Positions 1 through 6,977 of a DNA stretch of 20,422 nt are shown here, in pieces. The notes under the pieces are model-generated. The model saw nothing but the letters and a program-made list of their open reading frames with translations, was not told the DNA's origin and did not search any database. Made by a program: the position numbers and the translations under genes. Position 1 is the first letter of the stretch. Every line of letters starts with the position of its first letter. Source of the DNA: Thermoplasmata archaeon (lineage in GTDB: Archaea; Thermoplasmatota; Thermoplasmata; Thermoplasmatales; GCA-001856825); contig JAKBNO010000043.1 of the NCBI GenBank assembly GCA_021831005.1, positions 1 to 20,422 of the forward strand, given 5' to 3'.

Positions 1-152
1 AAAACCCTCCTAAGCAGGTAAAGGTATACCCAGTACCGAATGAAATAGATCTTGAAGTAGCTACAATCTATCTCAAGTCGTATGGAATAAAGCTTGACAA
101 ACTTACAAGAGAACAGCAACGCTACATCAACTCCTGGCAAGAAGGCACCTAA
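1..152 (+). CDS. ahcY: Adenosylhomocysteinase, C-terminal fragment (5' end outside window)
   Basis: The reading frame that starts at base 3 is open from the window edge to a TAA at 150-152 and encodes about 49 residues. They contain KVYPVPNEID, then LKSYGIKLDKLT and the final REQQRYINSWQEGT. This matches the C-terminus of S-adenosylhomocysteine hydrolase in archaea and some bacteria, which ends in an S-W-x-x-G-T tail rather than the longer KPxxYRY tail of eukaryotic forms. The enzyme splits S-adenosylhomocysteine into adenosine and homocysteine and so removes the product inhibitor of methyltransferases; two of these (KsgA, Dph5) lie in this window. Only the tail is visible, so the NAD-binding and catalytic parts cannot be checked. 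The next gene starts 60 bases on and seems to have its own promoter. Confidence 0.85.
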   Translation, partial: NPPKQVKVYPVPNEIDLEVATIYLKSYGIKLDKLTREQQRYINSWQEGT

Positions 153-183
153 CTGCCGATTGAAGAGGCATCCCAGCAAAATC

Positions 184-192
184 ATAAATAAT
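184..192 (+). promoter_or_regulatory. TATA-like box for the egsA unit
   Basis: ATAAATAAT is centred about 24 bases before the GTG start of the G1P dehydrogenase gene, and no clear Shine-Dalgarno lies between. This is the geometry of an archaeal leaderless transcript (TATA centred about 26 bases before the transcription start). The call rests on spacing and AT content only. Confidence 0.4.
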
Positions 193-211
193 CAATAGTG
201 GATATGGCGGT

Positions 212-1270
212 GTGCCATTCGAGAAATTGGCCGTGATGATACTTCCTAGAGAAGTGATTGGAGGCCATGGTGCTGTTGAGAAAGTTGGGGATGTGTTTAA
301 GAAACTCACAAGTTCAAATAGAGGAGTTATTGTAACGGGAAACATAACCAAGACGCTTGCAGGGGAGAGAGTGAAAGGCATTCTTGAAACAGCTGGAATA
401 GAGACAAGCATTGTCCAGGTAGACTATGCCACAGAGGAAAATGTGGAACGGGTGAAGGAACATACAAAAAATTTTGGAGCAAAAGTTCTCATTGGAATCG
501 GTGGTGGAACCAAGATAGACATAGCGAAGAAGAGCGCTTTCGACTTAGGACTCGATTTCATTTCGATTCCAACTTCTGCTAGCCACGATGGAGTGGCAAG
601 CCCGAGGGCGACGATCAGCAGGAACGGGCTTTCTTCTTCGGTCGAAGCGATGATGCCAGCTGCATTGATTGCAGATACCGAAATCATCGTTACTGCACCC
701 TTCAGATTTCTTGCAGCGGGAGCTGCGGATGTCCTTTCCAATCTGCCAGCACTCAAGGACTGGAACCTGGGGCACAAGTTGAAGGGAGAACGGGTAAGTA
801 GTTCTGCCTATGCTATCTCGGAGTTCGCAGCAAGGGAGATAATCAGCAACGCTTCCCAAATAAAACCTCAGGTCGAAGAGAGTGTGTGGCTGGTAATTAA
901 GCAGATCGTGTTTTCCGGAATTGCAATGAGCATCGCTGGTAATTCGAGACCCGCCTCCGGATCCGAGCATATGTTTGCTCACGCGGTTGATTCGATGAAG
1001 AAGGGAAATGGATTGCACGGTGAACTTTGTGGAATCGGTTCCATCATAGCAATGTATCTGCACGGAGCTGACTGGATGCAGATTAGAAGTACTCTCCAAA
1101 CAATTGGAGCTCCGACCACGCTTGCACAGGTTTCATTGACCGAAGATGATGCCATTGAGGCTCTGATGATGGCACACAAGACCAGACCTGACAGATATAC
1201 AATTCTTGGGGAAAGTGGAATCAGTGAAACTGCTGCAAGAGAGGCACTGAACATAACGGGAGTTTCATAA
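212..1270 (+). CDS. egsA: sn-glycerol-1-phosphate dehydrogenase [NAD(P)+]
   Basis: This cytosolic, metal-dependent enzyme reduces dihydroxyacetone phosphate to sn-glycerol-1-phosphate and so sets the stereochemistry of archaeal membrane lipids. The 352-residue product has the usual family length. Visible motifs are the N-terminal MILPREV strand, the nucleotide-binding GIGGGTKIDIAK (95-106), SASHDGVASP (122-131), and the likely zinc ligands D173 (in AADVLSN), H253 (GSEHMFAHA) and H269 (GLHGEL). The GTG at 212 is preferred over an in-frame ATG at 236 because it keeps the FEK...ILPR N-terminus typical of the family and fits a leaderless promoter at 184-192. The stop codon overlaps the ATG of the next gene (TAATG), so the two are probably translated together. 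Identification is secure. Confidence 0.95.
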   Translation: MPFEKLAVMILPREVIGGHGAVEKVGDVFKKLTSSNRGVIVTGNITKTLAGERVKGILETAGIETSIVQVDYATEENVERVKEHTKNFGAKVLIGIGGGTKIDIAKKSAFDLGLDFISIPTSASHDGVASPRATISRNGLSSSVEAMMPAALIADTEIIVTAPFRFLAAGAADVLSNLPALKDWNLGHKLKGERVSSSAYAISEFAAREIISNASQIKPQVEESVWLVIKQIVFSGIAMSIAGNSRPASGSEHMFAHAVDSMKKGNGLHGELCGIGSIIAMYLHGADWMQIRSTLQTIGAPTTLAQVSLTEDDAIEALMMAHKTRPDRYTILGESGISETAAREALNITGVS

Positions 1271-1692
1271 TGGTTATCACACTTGTGCCAAAAAATCTGA
1301 CCAAGGAGGGATCCGTATTTCAGTATTTTTCACCGGCCCAGGAATGCAACGTTTGCAATCTGAAAAACGTGTGTCACAATCTCAAGCCTGGATCTTACTA
1401 CAAGATAGTCAAGTTCAGGAGCAAGGAACACAAGTGTTTCATACACGAGGGAGACAAGGTCTATACAGTTGAAGTTGAGGAGGAGGAGAGGAGAATAATG
1501 CTCCCCAAGAAAATCGCAAAGGAAGGAGCTAAAGTTACGTACAAGAAACCCGAGTGTGAGGACTTTGAATGCCAATTCGCTGGAATATGCATTTTGAGCT
1601 ACACCAAGGACAAGTCGAAGTTCACGGTTAACACGCTGTTATTGAACAAATGCCCTAGGGGCTATGACCTAGTAGAAGCCAAGATAGAATGA
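1270..1692 (+). CDS. UPF0179 family protein, cysteine-rich, function unknown
   Basis: The 140-residue protein matches the archaeal UPF0179 family: the N-terminal VITLVPKNL segment, SPAQECNVCNLKNVC (21-35), a conserved LKPG, the EHKCFIHEGD segment around C56, and a C-terminal CPRG. It carries eight cysteines (26, 29, 35, 56, 96, 101, 107, 128) in two groups of four, a spacing that could hold two zinc ions or iron-sulfur clusters; that is inference. No signal peptide or membrane segment is seen, so it should be cytosolic. Its ATG overlaps the egsA stop and its TGA overlaps the ATG of the following GTPase (ATGA), so it sits inside a tightly coupled three-gene unit. No activity is assigned to the family as far as I know. 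Confidence 0.88.
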   Translation: MVITLVPKNLTKEGSVFQYFSPAQECNVCNLKNVCHNLKPGSYYKIVKFRSKEHKCFIHEGDKVYTVEVEEEERRIMLPKKIAKEGAKVTYKKPECEDFECQFAGICILSYTKDKSKFTVNTLLLNKCPRGYDLVEAKIE

Positions 1693-2876
1693 GCCTCCTT
1701 GTTGGGATTATAGGAAAACCAAATGTTGGGAAGAGCACCTTCTTCTCTGCACTCACGGAGAATTCAGTCGAAATAGCTGACTATCCCTTCACGACAATAG
1801 AATCAAACAAGGGCGTCACGTACATACGATCAAAGTGCCCGGATGTATATCTCGGAAATAAGTGCAGTCCAAAATTTGGTAAGTGCGTTAACGGGACCAG
1901 ATTTGTGCCGGTTGAGTTAATCGACGTTGCAGGATTGGTACCAGGTGCACACGAGGGGAAGGGGCTTGGAAACAAGTTTCTGGATGATCTGAGGAGGGCT
2001 GATGGATTTATCCAGGTTGTTGATTCAACTGGATCCTTGGATCAGAACGGAAATTCAATTGGGAAGGGAAAATTCGATCCGATGGACGATGCTGGATTCG
2101 TTCACGCTGAAATCGTAATGTGGCTTGCCAACATAATTTCAGACGGACTCATCAGAAATCTTAGGAAACTGGAGAGTGAAGGTGGGAAGCTCGACTCGAT
2201 AATTTACGATAAGATATCGGGGCTTGGTATCGACCCAAAAGATGTGACCCTAGCAGTCAAGAATGCAGCAATACCCAGCAATCTGAAAAACTGGGATGAT
2301 CAAGTCACCATTCGGCTGGCAGAGGAAATTCTCAGGATTTCCAAACCTGGAATAATAGTAGCTTCAAAGGGAGACCGGATAGAATCGGCCGAGGCGGTAA
2401 AGCTTAACGGAAGAGGCGCCCACGTAGTCTCCGGAGATTACGAGCTCGTCCTTAGAAAGGCCGCAAAGGCCAATCTGGTCGAGTATATACCCGGAGAAAC
2501 CTCATTCAGGATACTTGATGAGGGGAAGCTGAACTCAGCACAGAAAGAGGCGCTCAGGAAAGTTTCTGATTTCATGAGCCACAATGGTGGAACCAAAACA
2601 CAGGAAGCCATTGAAGATCTCGTACGAAACGTTCTCAAGATGATAGTTGTCTATCCTGTGGAAGATGAGAATCACTGGACGGACAAGAACGGGAATATTC
2701 TGCCGGATGCAATTCTCTTGAAACAGGGTTCAACGGCGCTAGACCTGGCGTTCAAAGTCCACTCCGACCTTGGTGAAAGGTTCATAAGGGCATTGAATGG
2801 CAAGACGAAGAGGGTGCTGGGAAAGGAATATGTGCTGGAAGACGGAGACGTGATCAAGATTGTCGCTGCGCATTAG
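1689..2876 (+). CDS. YchF/OLA1-related GTP-binding protein with C-terminal TGS domain
   Basis: A translation-associated TRAFAC-class P-loop GTPase of 395 residues, the archaeal relative of the YchF/OBG branch; such proteins bind ribosomes. Motifs: G1 GKPNVGKST (9-17); a three-cysteine insert (C50, C59, C66) typical of the archaeal form; G3 with IDVAGLVPGAHEGKGLGN (78-95); a G4-like SKGD at 226-229, where Asn is expected at the first position (NKxD); a helical middle region; and a TGS domain from about 318 to the end, closing with LEDGDVIKIVAAH. The ATG overlaps the UPF0179 stop codon. The 3' end overlaps the convergent ksgA gene by 23 bases. The family call is secure; the exact cellular role is not known. 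Confidence 0.92.
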   Translation: MSLLVGIIGKPNVGKSTFFSALTENSVEIADYPFTTIESNKGVTYIRSKCPDVYLGNKCSPKFGKCVNGTRFVPVELIDVAGLVPGAHEGKGLGNKFLDDLRRADGFIQVVDSTGSLDQNGNSIGKGKFDPMDDAGFVHAEIVMWLANIISDGLIRNLRKLESEGGKLDSIIYDKISGLGIDPKDVTLAVKNAAIPSNLKNWDDQVTIRLAEEILRISKPGIIVASKGDRIESAEAVKLNGRGAHVVSGDYELVLRKAAKANLVEYIPGETSFRILDEGKLNSAQKEALRKVSDFMSHNGGTKTQEAIEDLVRNVLKMIVVYPVEDENHWTDKNGNILPDAILLKQGSTALDLAFKVHSDLGERFIRALNGKTKRVLGKEYVLEDGDVIKIVAAH

Positions 2877-3555
2877 TGTGTTGGAATACTTCTAGAAGTT
2901 CGTCTCTTGATAGTTCTTCTGGTCTCTTGTCTCCTTGTATCTCTGTATCTATAACGTTCTTCAGCTTCTTCCTTCTCTGAGAAAATACCGTCTTTAGAAA
3001 GTCATCAAATCCCTCCTGAATCTCAGTATCTCTCTTTTCTAACCTCAGCACCGTGCTGTACACCTTTGGAGCTGGGGTGAATTTGGAGGGAGGTATGTCG
3101 AATTTTCTTTCTACGTTGAACTTCAGCTGCATCATCACAGAAAGCCTGGAGTAGTCCTTGGTTCTTGGAACAGCAATTATCCTGTCAGCGAACTCCTTCT
3201 GTACAGTAACAACCCCTTCTTTGAACTCGGAGTTCCAGAGTTTTTCAAGCAATGGGGAAGAAATAGAGTAAGGCATGTTTGAAACGAACACTTCGAACTT
3301 TGGCCAATCAACTTTCAGAGCATCGTCGTTGATGATGTTGATCTCGGGATAATCCGCCTTCAGTCTATCGGCGAAATCTGCTTCCCTTTCTATTATTGTG
3401 AAATTCCTGTAACCCTTTATGAACTTCGTAAGTTGGCCCAAACCAGCTCCTATCTCCAGCACATCTCTTCCTGAGAAATCCACACAAGATACTATCCTCT
3501 CTGCAACCTTTGGGTCATTAAGAAAATTGATACCTGCCTGCTTGCTTCTTCGCAT
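2854..3555 (-). CDS. ksgA: 16S rRNA adenine N6-dimethyltransferase (KsgA/RsmA/Dim1 family)
   Basis: The enzyme dimethylates two adjacent adenines in the terminal hairpin of 16S rRNA, using S-adenosylmethionine, late in small-subunit assembly. The 233 residues show the N-terminal FLNDPKVAERIV, motif I EIGAGLG (34-40), the acidic end of strand 2 (E56), D77-D78, motif IV SNMPYSIS (92-99), and the family's PPSKFTPAPKV (155-165) and FSQRRKKLKN (191-200). It is shorter than bacterial KsgA (about 270 residues), but both ends look complete, so I read it as compact rather than truncated. It is the last gene of the superoperon, 3 bases after the DUF655 stop. Its last 23 bases overlap the 3' end of the opposing GTPase gene, so any terminator must lie inside that gene. 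Confidence 0.93.
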   Translation of the reverse strand: MRRSKQAGINFLNDPKVAERIVSCVDFSGRDVLEIGAGLGQLTKFIKGYRNFTIIEREADFADRLKADYPEINIINDDALKVDWPKFEVFVSNMPYSISSPLLEKLWNSEFKEGVVTVQKEFADRIIAVPRTKDYSRLSVMMQLKFNVERKFDIPPSKFTPAPKVYSTVLRLEKRDTEIQEGFDDFLKTVFSQRRKKLKNVIDTEIQGDKRPEELSRDELLEVFQHTNAQRQS

Positions 3556-3558
3556 CTC

Positions 3559-4116
3559 TTATCCAGATACGAACAGTCTGTGTCTTTCTTCCTTGTTCTT
3601 CAATTCTCTGATTACTCTCTCCGTAATCATTTTCTCCGGATCCCTCAAGCCCTTTACCCTGGACTTTAGATCCTGGAAGCTCTTGAACGGTCCCTTCTTT
3701 CTCTCATCTAGGATCTCCCACATCAGGTTCTTCCCCACTCCGTAGAGTAGATCCAGCTGGTGAAGTCTTGCGGTCACGGGCTGAGCCGTATTGAAGAAAT
3801 TTACAAACCTTGGCTCGTTGTTCTCTATGATCTGCCTCAGCACGAACTCAATTTCGTTCTGTGCTCCTGGGGTGAGTTCCTCGAATGAAATTCTTCTCCT
3901 GACGCTTCCTATCTTGTCCCTCTTCTCCATGTCTTTGCCTATGTAAACTCTGTCGCCGATTGTTATGACGACTCCCTGTTTCGGTATGAGTTCGAAGAGC
4001 TTCAGCTCCTCCTCTCCTATTGCGAGAGTCAGCGGTACCCTCTTGAATGCTTTTTCTTCCATCCTTCCTTGTGGTAGAATGTCAAGGACGTACGCGAACT
4101 CTTCCAGATAAATCAC
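3559..4116 (-). CDS. DUF655 protein, predicted nucleic-acid-binding, with helix-hairpin-helix
   Basis: The 185-residue protein begins with the DUF655 signature EEFAYVLDILPQG (5-17). It continues through a beta-rich section (about 40-62, with GDRVYIGKD) that could form an OB-like fold. Near the C-terminus is a helix-hairpin-helix, with LLYGVGKNLMWEI (123-135) followed by SFQDLKSRV. In archaea this family is almost always found between rpoF and ksgA, as here, which points to a role in rRNA or transcript handling; no activity is established. The start is GTG at 4114-4116, overlapping the rpoF TGA, with AGGTGA spanning the junction. The alternative, that translation starts further in, would remove the conserved N-terminus. 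Confidence 0.88.
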   Translation of the reverse strand: MIYLEEFAYVLDILPQGRMEEKAFKRVPLTLAIGEEELKLFELIPKQGVVITIGDRVYIGKDMEKRDKIGSVRRRISFEELTPGAQNEIEFVLRQIIENNEPRFVNFFNTAQPVTARLHQLDLLYGVGKNLMWEILDERKKGPFKSFQDLKSRVKGLRDPEKMITERVIRELKNKEERHRLFVSG

Positions 4117-4424
4117 CTTTTGTGAAGAGCTTCGATTATCTTGTTTCCCAATTCTTGGTCCAGTGTCTGGATGCGGGGATAAACCACCGATCTGAGTTCA
4201 TCTATGTTTGCAGGCATGACGTCTATGATCTTTACGGCAAGCACTTCTTCCAGCCCGAAGGAAACCAATTCCTTCTCTAGCTTTTCAGCTTTCTCTGCAG
4301 ACACCTTTGAAAACTTGCTCACGTGCTTGAGTGCAGAGGATTGGACATCATTGAGTTCCCTTTCCTTCGATGCATCATTGAGAAGTTCCTTTGCTTTGGC
4401 CAGAGGGATGTAGTTGATTTTCAT
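4113..4424 (-). CDS. rpoF: DNA-directed RNA polymerase subunit Rpo4 (RpoF, Rpb4-like)
   Basis: Rpo4 pairs with Rpo7 to form the stalk of archaeal RNA polymerase, which helps open the promoter and binds the emerging RNA. The 103 residues fit the HRDC-like Rpb4 fold: an N-terminal YIPLAKAKELL, then ELNDVQSSALKHVSKFSKVS, a helix with AEKLEKEL, and the conserved LAVKIIDVMPANIDELR (63-79) before a final helix. It starts 9 bases after the L21e stop, and its TGA overlaps the GTG of DUF655. Its place between L21e and DUF655 is the standard archaeal arrangement. Nothing is missing. Confidence 0.93.
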   Translation of the reverse strand: MKINYIPLAKAKELLNDASKERELNDVQSSALKHVSKFSKVSAEKAEKLEKELVSFGLEEVLAVKIIDVMPANIDELRSVVYPRIQTLDQELGNKIIEALHKR

Positions 4425-4433
4425 TCCCCTAGT

Positions 4434-4724
4434 TCACGCCCTTTTAAGGTGAATCGGAAAAGCTACGACCGTTTTGGGTTTCCCCTGGTCGCTTATCTTG
4501 ATCAGATATGCATCTCCCCTCTGTCCCTCGACTATACCCGTCAAACCCTGAAATCTCTTGAAAGGCATACCATTGTGAAAAGAAGGTTCAATATCAATGG
4601 CCACAGTGTCTCCTACCTCGAATGACTTAACTATCCTGTTTACGGTAATGGGCCCCTGTTCCTTGAACTTCTTTCTAAGCTTGTATCTTGTCTTGGACCT
4701 GGGACCGTGAGACATTTTACTCAT
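4434..4724 (-). CDS. rpl21e: Large ribosomal subunit protein L21e
   Basis: The 96-residue basic protein has the L21e landmarks: HGPRSKTRYKLRKKF near the N-terminus, then VGDTVAIDIEPSFHNGMPFK (37-56, the conserved hydrophobic-Gly segment), FQGLTGIVEGQRGDAYLI, and a terminal VAFPIHLKR. The first ATG (4722-4724) is chosen because GGAGAT at 4731-4736 sits six bases upstream; the second ATG, three codons in, would be too far from it. The Shine-Dalgarno overlaps the stop codon of the upstream pus10 gene. L21e binds the large subunit and is specific to archaea and eukaryotes. Confidence 0.95.
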   Translation of the reverse strand: MSKMSHGPRSKTRYKLRKKFKEQGPITVNRIVKSFEVGDTVAIDIEPSFHNGMPFKRFQGLTGIVEGQRGDAYLIKISDQGKPKTVVAFPIHLKRA

Positions 4725-4735
4725 TTTGCCATCTC

Positions 4736-5806
4736 CTATTTGACTTCGAGCACATTAAGATAATCTATTTTAACGTTTATGTCCAAGTCGTCTTTGAGGT
4801 TTGGAGTGGTTCGGCCATTGTCCCCCGTTATGAATTCTTTGATGTAAGTGCCTGCCTCCGCCTTTATAATCAAGACTAGCTGCTTTCCAGTGTTCCGCTT
4901 CACTTCTATCGACCTTATGATCCTCTCCCTCAGCTTGTCGGTTCGTAGGTAAATGACTCTGCTGGGGGTCTTCTGATTTATCTTCACATTGCTATATTTC
5001 TTCAATTTTTCTTCCATATCAAGGGCATTATCACCTTCAATGGTGATTCCAACCTCATACGTCTTGTCGGATCTCAAGTTCTTCAGTTCTTCTATCTCGG
5101 CAGGGTTGGCAATAGATAGATCGAGTATCTCCACCCCTTCCATAGATTCTGTCGATACCACTTTTGAGAGCCGAACAAAATCCGAACTTCTATTCCGGGG
5201 AAATTCCACCTCAACATAGAATGGCCTTCCATTTCCTAGCATCAGGGCATCTACATCCTCCCTTCCTGAAGCAAAGAAGTTGTAATTCTTTCCTTCAAAA
5301 AAATTGCAGACTGGCTGACCTATGTACTCTGAAATCGATCTCTCGGATTCCTTCCCTCTTCCTGGTTTTATCCATGGCGACTGCGGAATCCCTCTCCTTT
5401 TCTTGAGATACCTTCCCTTGAGGTATACCGGCCTCACCCACAGAGAAAAGTCCAGGTTTTCCTGATCGATTGTGAACGTTAACTCTGGCCTTTCAAAATC
5501 TACCCTGTAACCAAGTTCTGTCTCGATTTTTGTCCCCAGTCTGAGCTGGAATTCCGCTTTGTATGTTCTTGCGGTGCTTCCCAGCCTCTCCATTAATTCC
5601 CTTTCTCTCCGTAAATTGTCCTTTTGAGATCTCAATCCTATGAGGAATGTCGAGAATTGATACGGCTTGACCTCATCCCTGAACATTTCGAAATAGTCAT
5701 CAATGTGCTCCAGGAGGTTACTGCAAAGATCGCAAACTTCCTTGGTTCCTTCTTTCGAGGAATCGGTGTAAGAAAGTCTCTCCTTGCATTGGCTGCAAAG
5801 GAGCAT
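4736..5806 (-). CDS. pus10: tRNA pseudouridine synthase Pus10
   Basis: Pus10 makes pseudouridine 54 and 55 in the T-loop of archaeal tRNAs. The 356 residues show an N-terminal Cys4 site (C4, C7, C25, C28), a THUMP-like region (about 50-125), and the catalytic ASGREDVDALMLGNGRPF (179-196), where D184 occupies the Asp position of the pseudouridine synthase GRxD motif. Near the C-terminus is AEAGTYIKEFITGDNGRTTP (316-335), also diagnostic. Most archaeal proteins have GREDVDVRMLG; here the two residues after D186 are A-L. The ATG directly follows the rpoP stop with no intervening base. The length is slightly below the usual 390-430 because the N-terminal part is short. Confidence 0.93.
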   Translation of the reverse strand: MLLCSQCKERLSYTDSSKEGTKEVCDLCSNLLEHIDDYFEMFRDEVKPYQFSTFLIGLRSQKDNLRRERELMERLGSTARTYKAEFQLRLGTKIETELGYRVDFERPELTFTIDQENLDFSLWVRPVYLKGRYLKKRRGIPQSPWIKPGRGKESERSISEYIGQPVCNFFEGKNYNFFASGREDVDALMLGNGRPFYVEVEFPRNRSSDFVRLSKVVSTESMEGVEILDLSIANPAEIEELKNLRSDKTYEVGITIEGDNALDMEEKLKKYSNVKINQKTPSRVIYLRTDKLRERIIRSIEVKRNTGKQLVLIIKAEAGTYIKEFITGDNGRTTPNLKDDLDINVKIDYLNVLEVK

Positions 5807-5938
5807 CTACTTGACTTCGACTGTTTTTACGACGTTCCCTGGGATCCTGACGAAGACCTTAGACCCGCATTCACACTCGAATTGAGTCGTGTCCCCTTCG
5901 TCCTTAAGTTCCCTTCCGCACCTTATGCACTTAAACAT
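5807..5938 (-). CDS. rpoP: DNA-directed RNA polymerase subunit Rpo12 (RpoP), 43 residues
   Basis: On the minus strand an ATG at 5936-5938 opens a 43-codon frame ending in TAG at 5807-5809. The product starts MFKCIRCGRELKDEG, has a second cysteine pair in FECECGSKVF and ends with RIPGNVVKTVEVK. This is the small zinc-ribbon polymerase subunit Rpo12/RpoP (Rpb12-like), which helps join Rpo3/Rpo11/Rpo10 in the assembly platform. It sits directly after L37Ae, its usual archaeal neighbour; the ATG lies inside the last codons of that gene (8-base overlap), and the stop abuts the pus10 ATG. The second half-site reads C22-E-C24 rather than the common C-P-x-C, leaving one residue between the cysteines. 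Size, position and motif together make the call strong. Confidence 0.9.
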   Translation of the reverse strand: MFKCIRCGRELKDEGDTTQFECECGSKVFVRIPGNVVKTVEVK

Positions 5939-6188
5939 TTTCCAAGTCGACCTTCTTGAATTCCGTGGTCACTTCTGGAGAATATGCATCTCCGACAAAC
6001 TCAAGGCCGCACTTCCTGCAACCCCATATACCGGTGTGTATCCTCTTGACCGATACGTGGTGACACCTGGGGCAAACATAGGTGCTCTTCCGGAGATTCT
6101 CCATCTCGAGCCACCTCTTCTTAACCGTAGAGCCGTATCTGGCGCCGAACCTGCCAGAGCTGCCTACCTTTCTTGTCCTCTTCGTCAT
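5931..6188 (-). CDS. rpl37ae: Large ribosomal subunit protein L37Ae (eL43)
   Basis: The 85-residue basic protein has the family N-terminus (RTRKVGSSGRFGARYG, 4-19), the central WLEMENLRKSTY, and a C2-C2 zinc ribbon: C39-x2-C42 and C57-x2-C60, with KRIHTGIWGCRKCG. It is a component of the archaeal and eukaryotic large subunit. The ATG follows a strong Shine-Dalgarno, GGGAGGTAA, formed by the last codons and stop of rrp42. The C-terminal tail after the zinc ribbon (GDAYSPEVTTEF...) is longer than the minimal form and overlaps the start of rpoP by 8 bases. Confidence 0.95.
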   Translation of the reverse strand: MTKRTRKVGSSGRFGARYGSTVKKRWLEMENLRKSTYVCPRCHHVSVKRIHTGIWGCRKCGLEFVGDAYSPEVTTEFKKVDLENV

Positions 6189-6191
6189 AGG

Positions 6192-6977
6192 TTACCTCCC
6201 CAATACTCTCTTCCTAATATCCTTTCCCAATTTTATGGATGTGTCCACCGCACTGAAGAGTTCTTGCTGCGTGATGCTTCCACTGAGTCCCTTTTGCATC
6301 GCCACTACATCACCGTTTTCGTTCGTCGCGACAGACAGTCTGGCTGAAGCAACTTCTTCCTCTTCCAGATTTGGATCTGCAACCATGATAGAACCGATCT
6401 TGGCAAAGGTTATGGTGATCGGAACGTGGTTTATCGGTAGCGGATAGTCCTCTGCACCGATCTTTGAAGCTGGAACCTTTGCGTTGAGAAGCGCTGCAAC
6501 TGCACCCAGAGAGCAGGCATCTATCAGGTTTCCATCGTAATCAAGTATGTGCATATCGATGAAGACCACCCACACCTTCTCCGCTTCCTTTATCACTAGC
6601 TTGTCGAGTGCGATCATCTTCGATTCTCTGATTCCCCTGTCGACCACCCTTGCAAGTTCAATTGCATCTTCGCTGGGGGGTCCCGATTCAAAAGTTGGAG
6701 AAGCCATCGGCAGCATTTCGGCGTTCGTAGTTAGGATACCGCTGTTGGGTGTGTCCGGGAATGGTACACCCTGTTCTACCTTTACTCCCACCAGAACTCT
6801 TGTATCCCCCAGTCTCACCTCTGCCGAACCTTCCGCTCTCGGAACGAAGTTTATGTTCACTACCGCCTGTCTCGTCTCATCAAACTTCCTGCCGTCTATC
6901 CTGTTTCCTTCCGCACTTATCTTTTCTAGGTATTCTCTCCTCAATCCATAAACGATCTCATCTGCGCTCTTACTCAC
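6192..6977 (-). CDS. rrp42: Archaeal exosome subunit Rrp42 (non-catalytic RNase PH-like)
   Basis: Rrp42 alternates with Rrp41 in the hexameric ring of the archaeal exosome, the phosphate-dependent 3'-5' RNA degradation and tailing machine; it helps bind RNA but lacks the phosphorolytic site. Visible features: NRIDGRKFDETR near the N-terminus, RAEGSAEVRLGDTRVLVGVK, the segment MLPMASPTFESGPPSEDAIE where catalytic members have an arginine-rich motif, DYDGNLIDACSLGAVAALLN, and the C-terminal SGSITQQELFSAV. GTG at 6975-6977 is preferred because GGAAGGTGA lies five bases upstream. A GTG three codons earlier (6984-6986) is possible and would add M-S-A. Either start lies inside the 3' end of rrp41. 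Confidence 0.93.
   Translation of the reverse strand: MSKSADEIVYGLRREYLEKISAEGNRIDGRKFDETRQAVVNINFVPRAEGSAEVRLGDTRVLVGVKVEQGVPFPDTPNSGILTTNAEMLPMASPTFESGPPSEDAIELARVVDRGIRESKMIALDKLVIKEAEKVWVVFIDMHILDYDGNLIDACSLGAVAALLNAKVPASKIGAEDYPLPINHVPITITFAKIGSIMVADPNLEEEEVASARLSVATNENGDVVAMQKGLSGSITQQELFSAVDTSIKLGKDIRKRVLGR

Noticed and set aside
545..1099. 184-residue minus-strand ORF inside egsA
   Set aside because: It lies wholly opposite the well-conserved G1P dehydrogenase, shows no motif and has no promoter or ribosome site.
2854..3555. Truncated or frameshifted ksgA because of its short length
   Set aside because: The N-terminal FLND segment, motifs I and IV and the typical C-terminal RPEELSRDELLEVF are all present in one frame.
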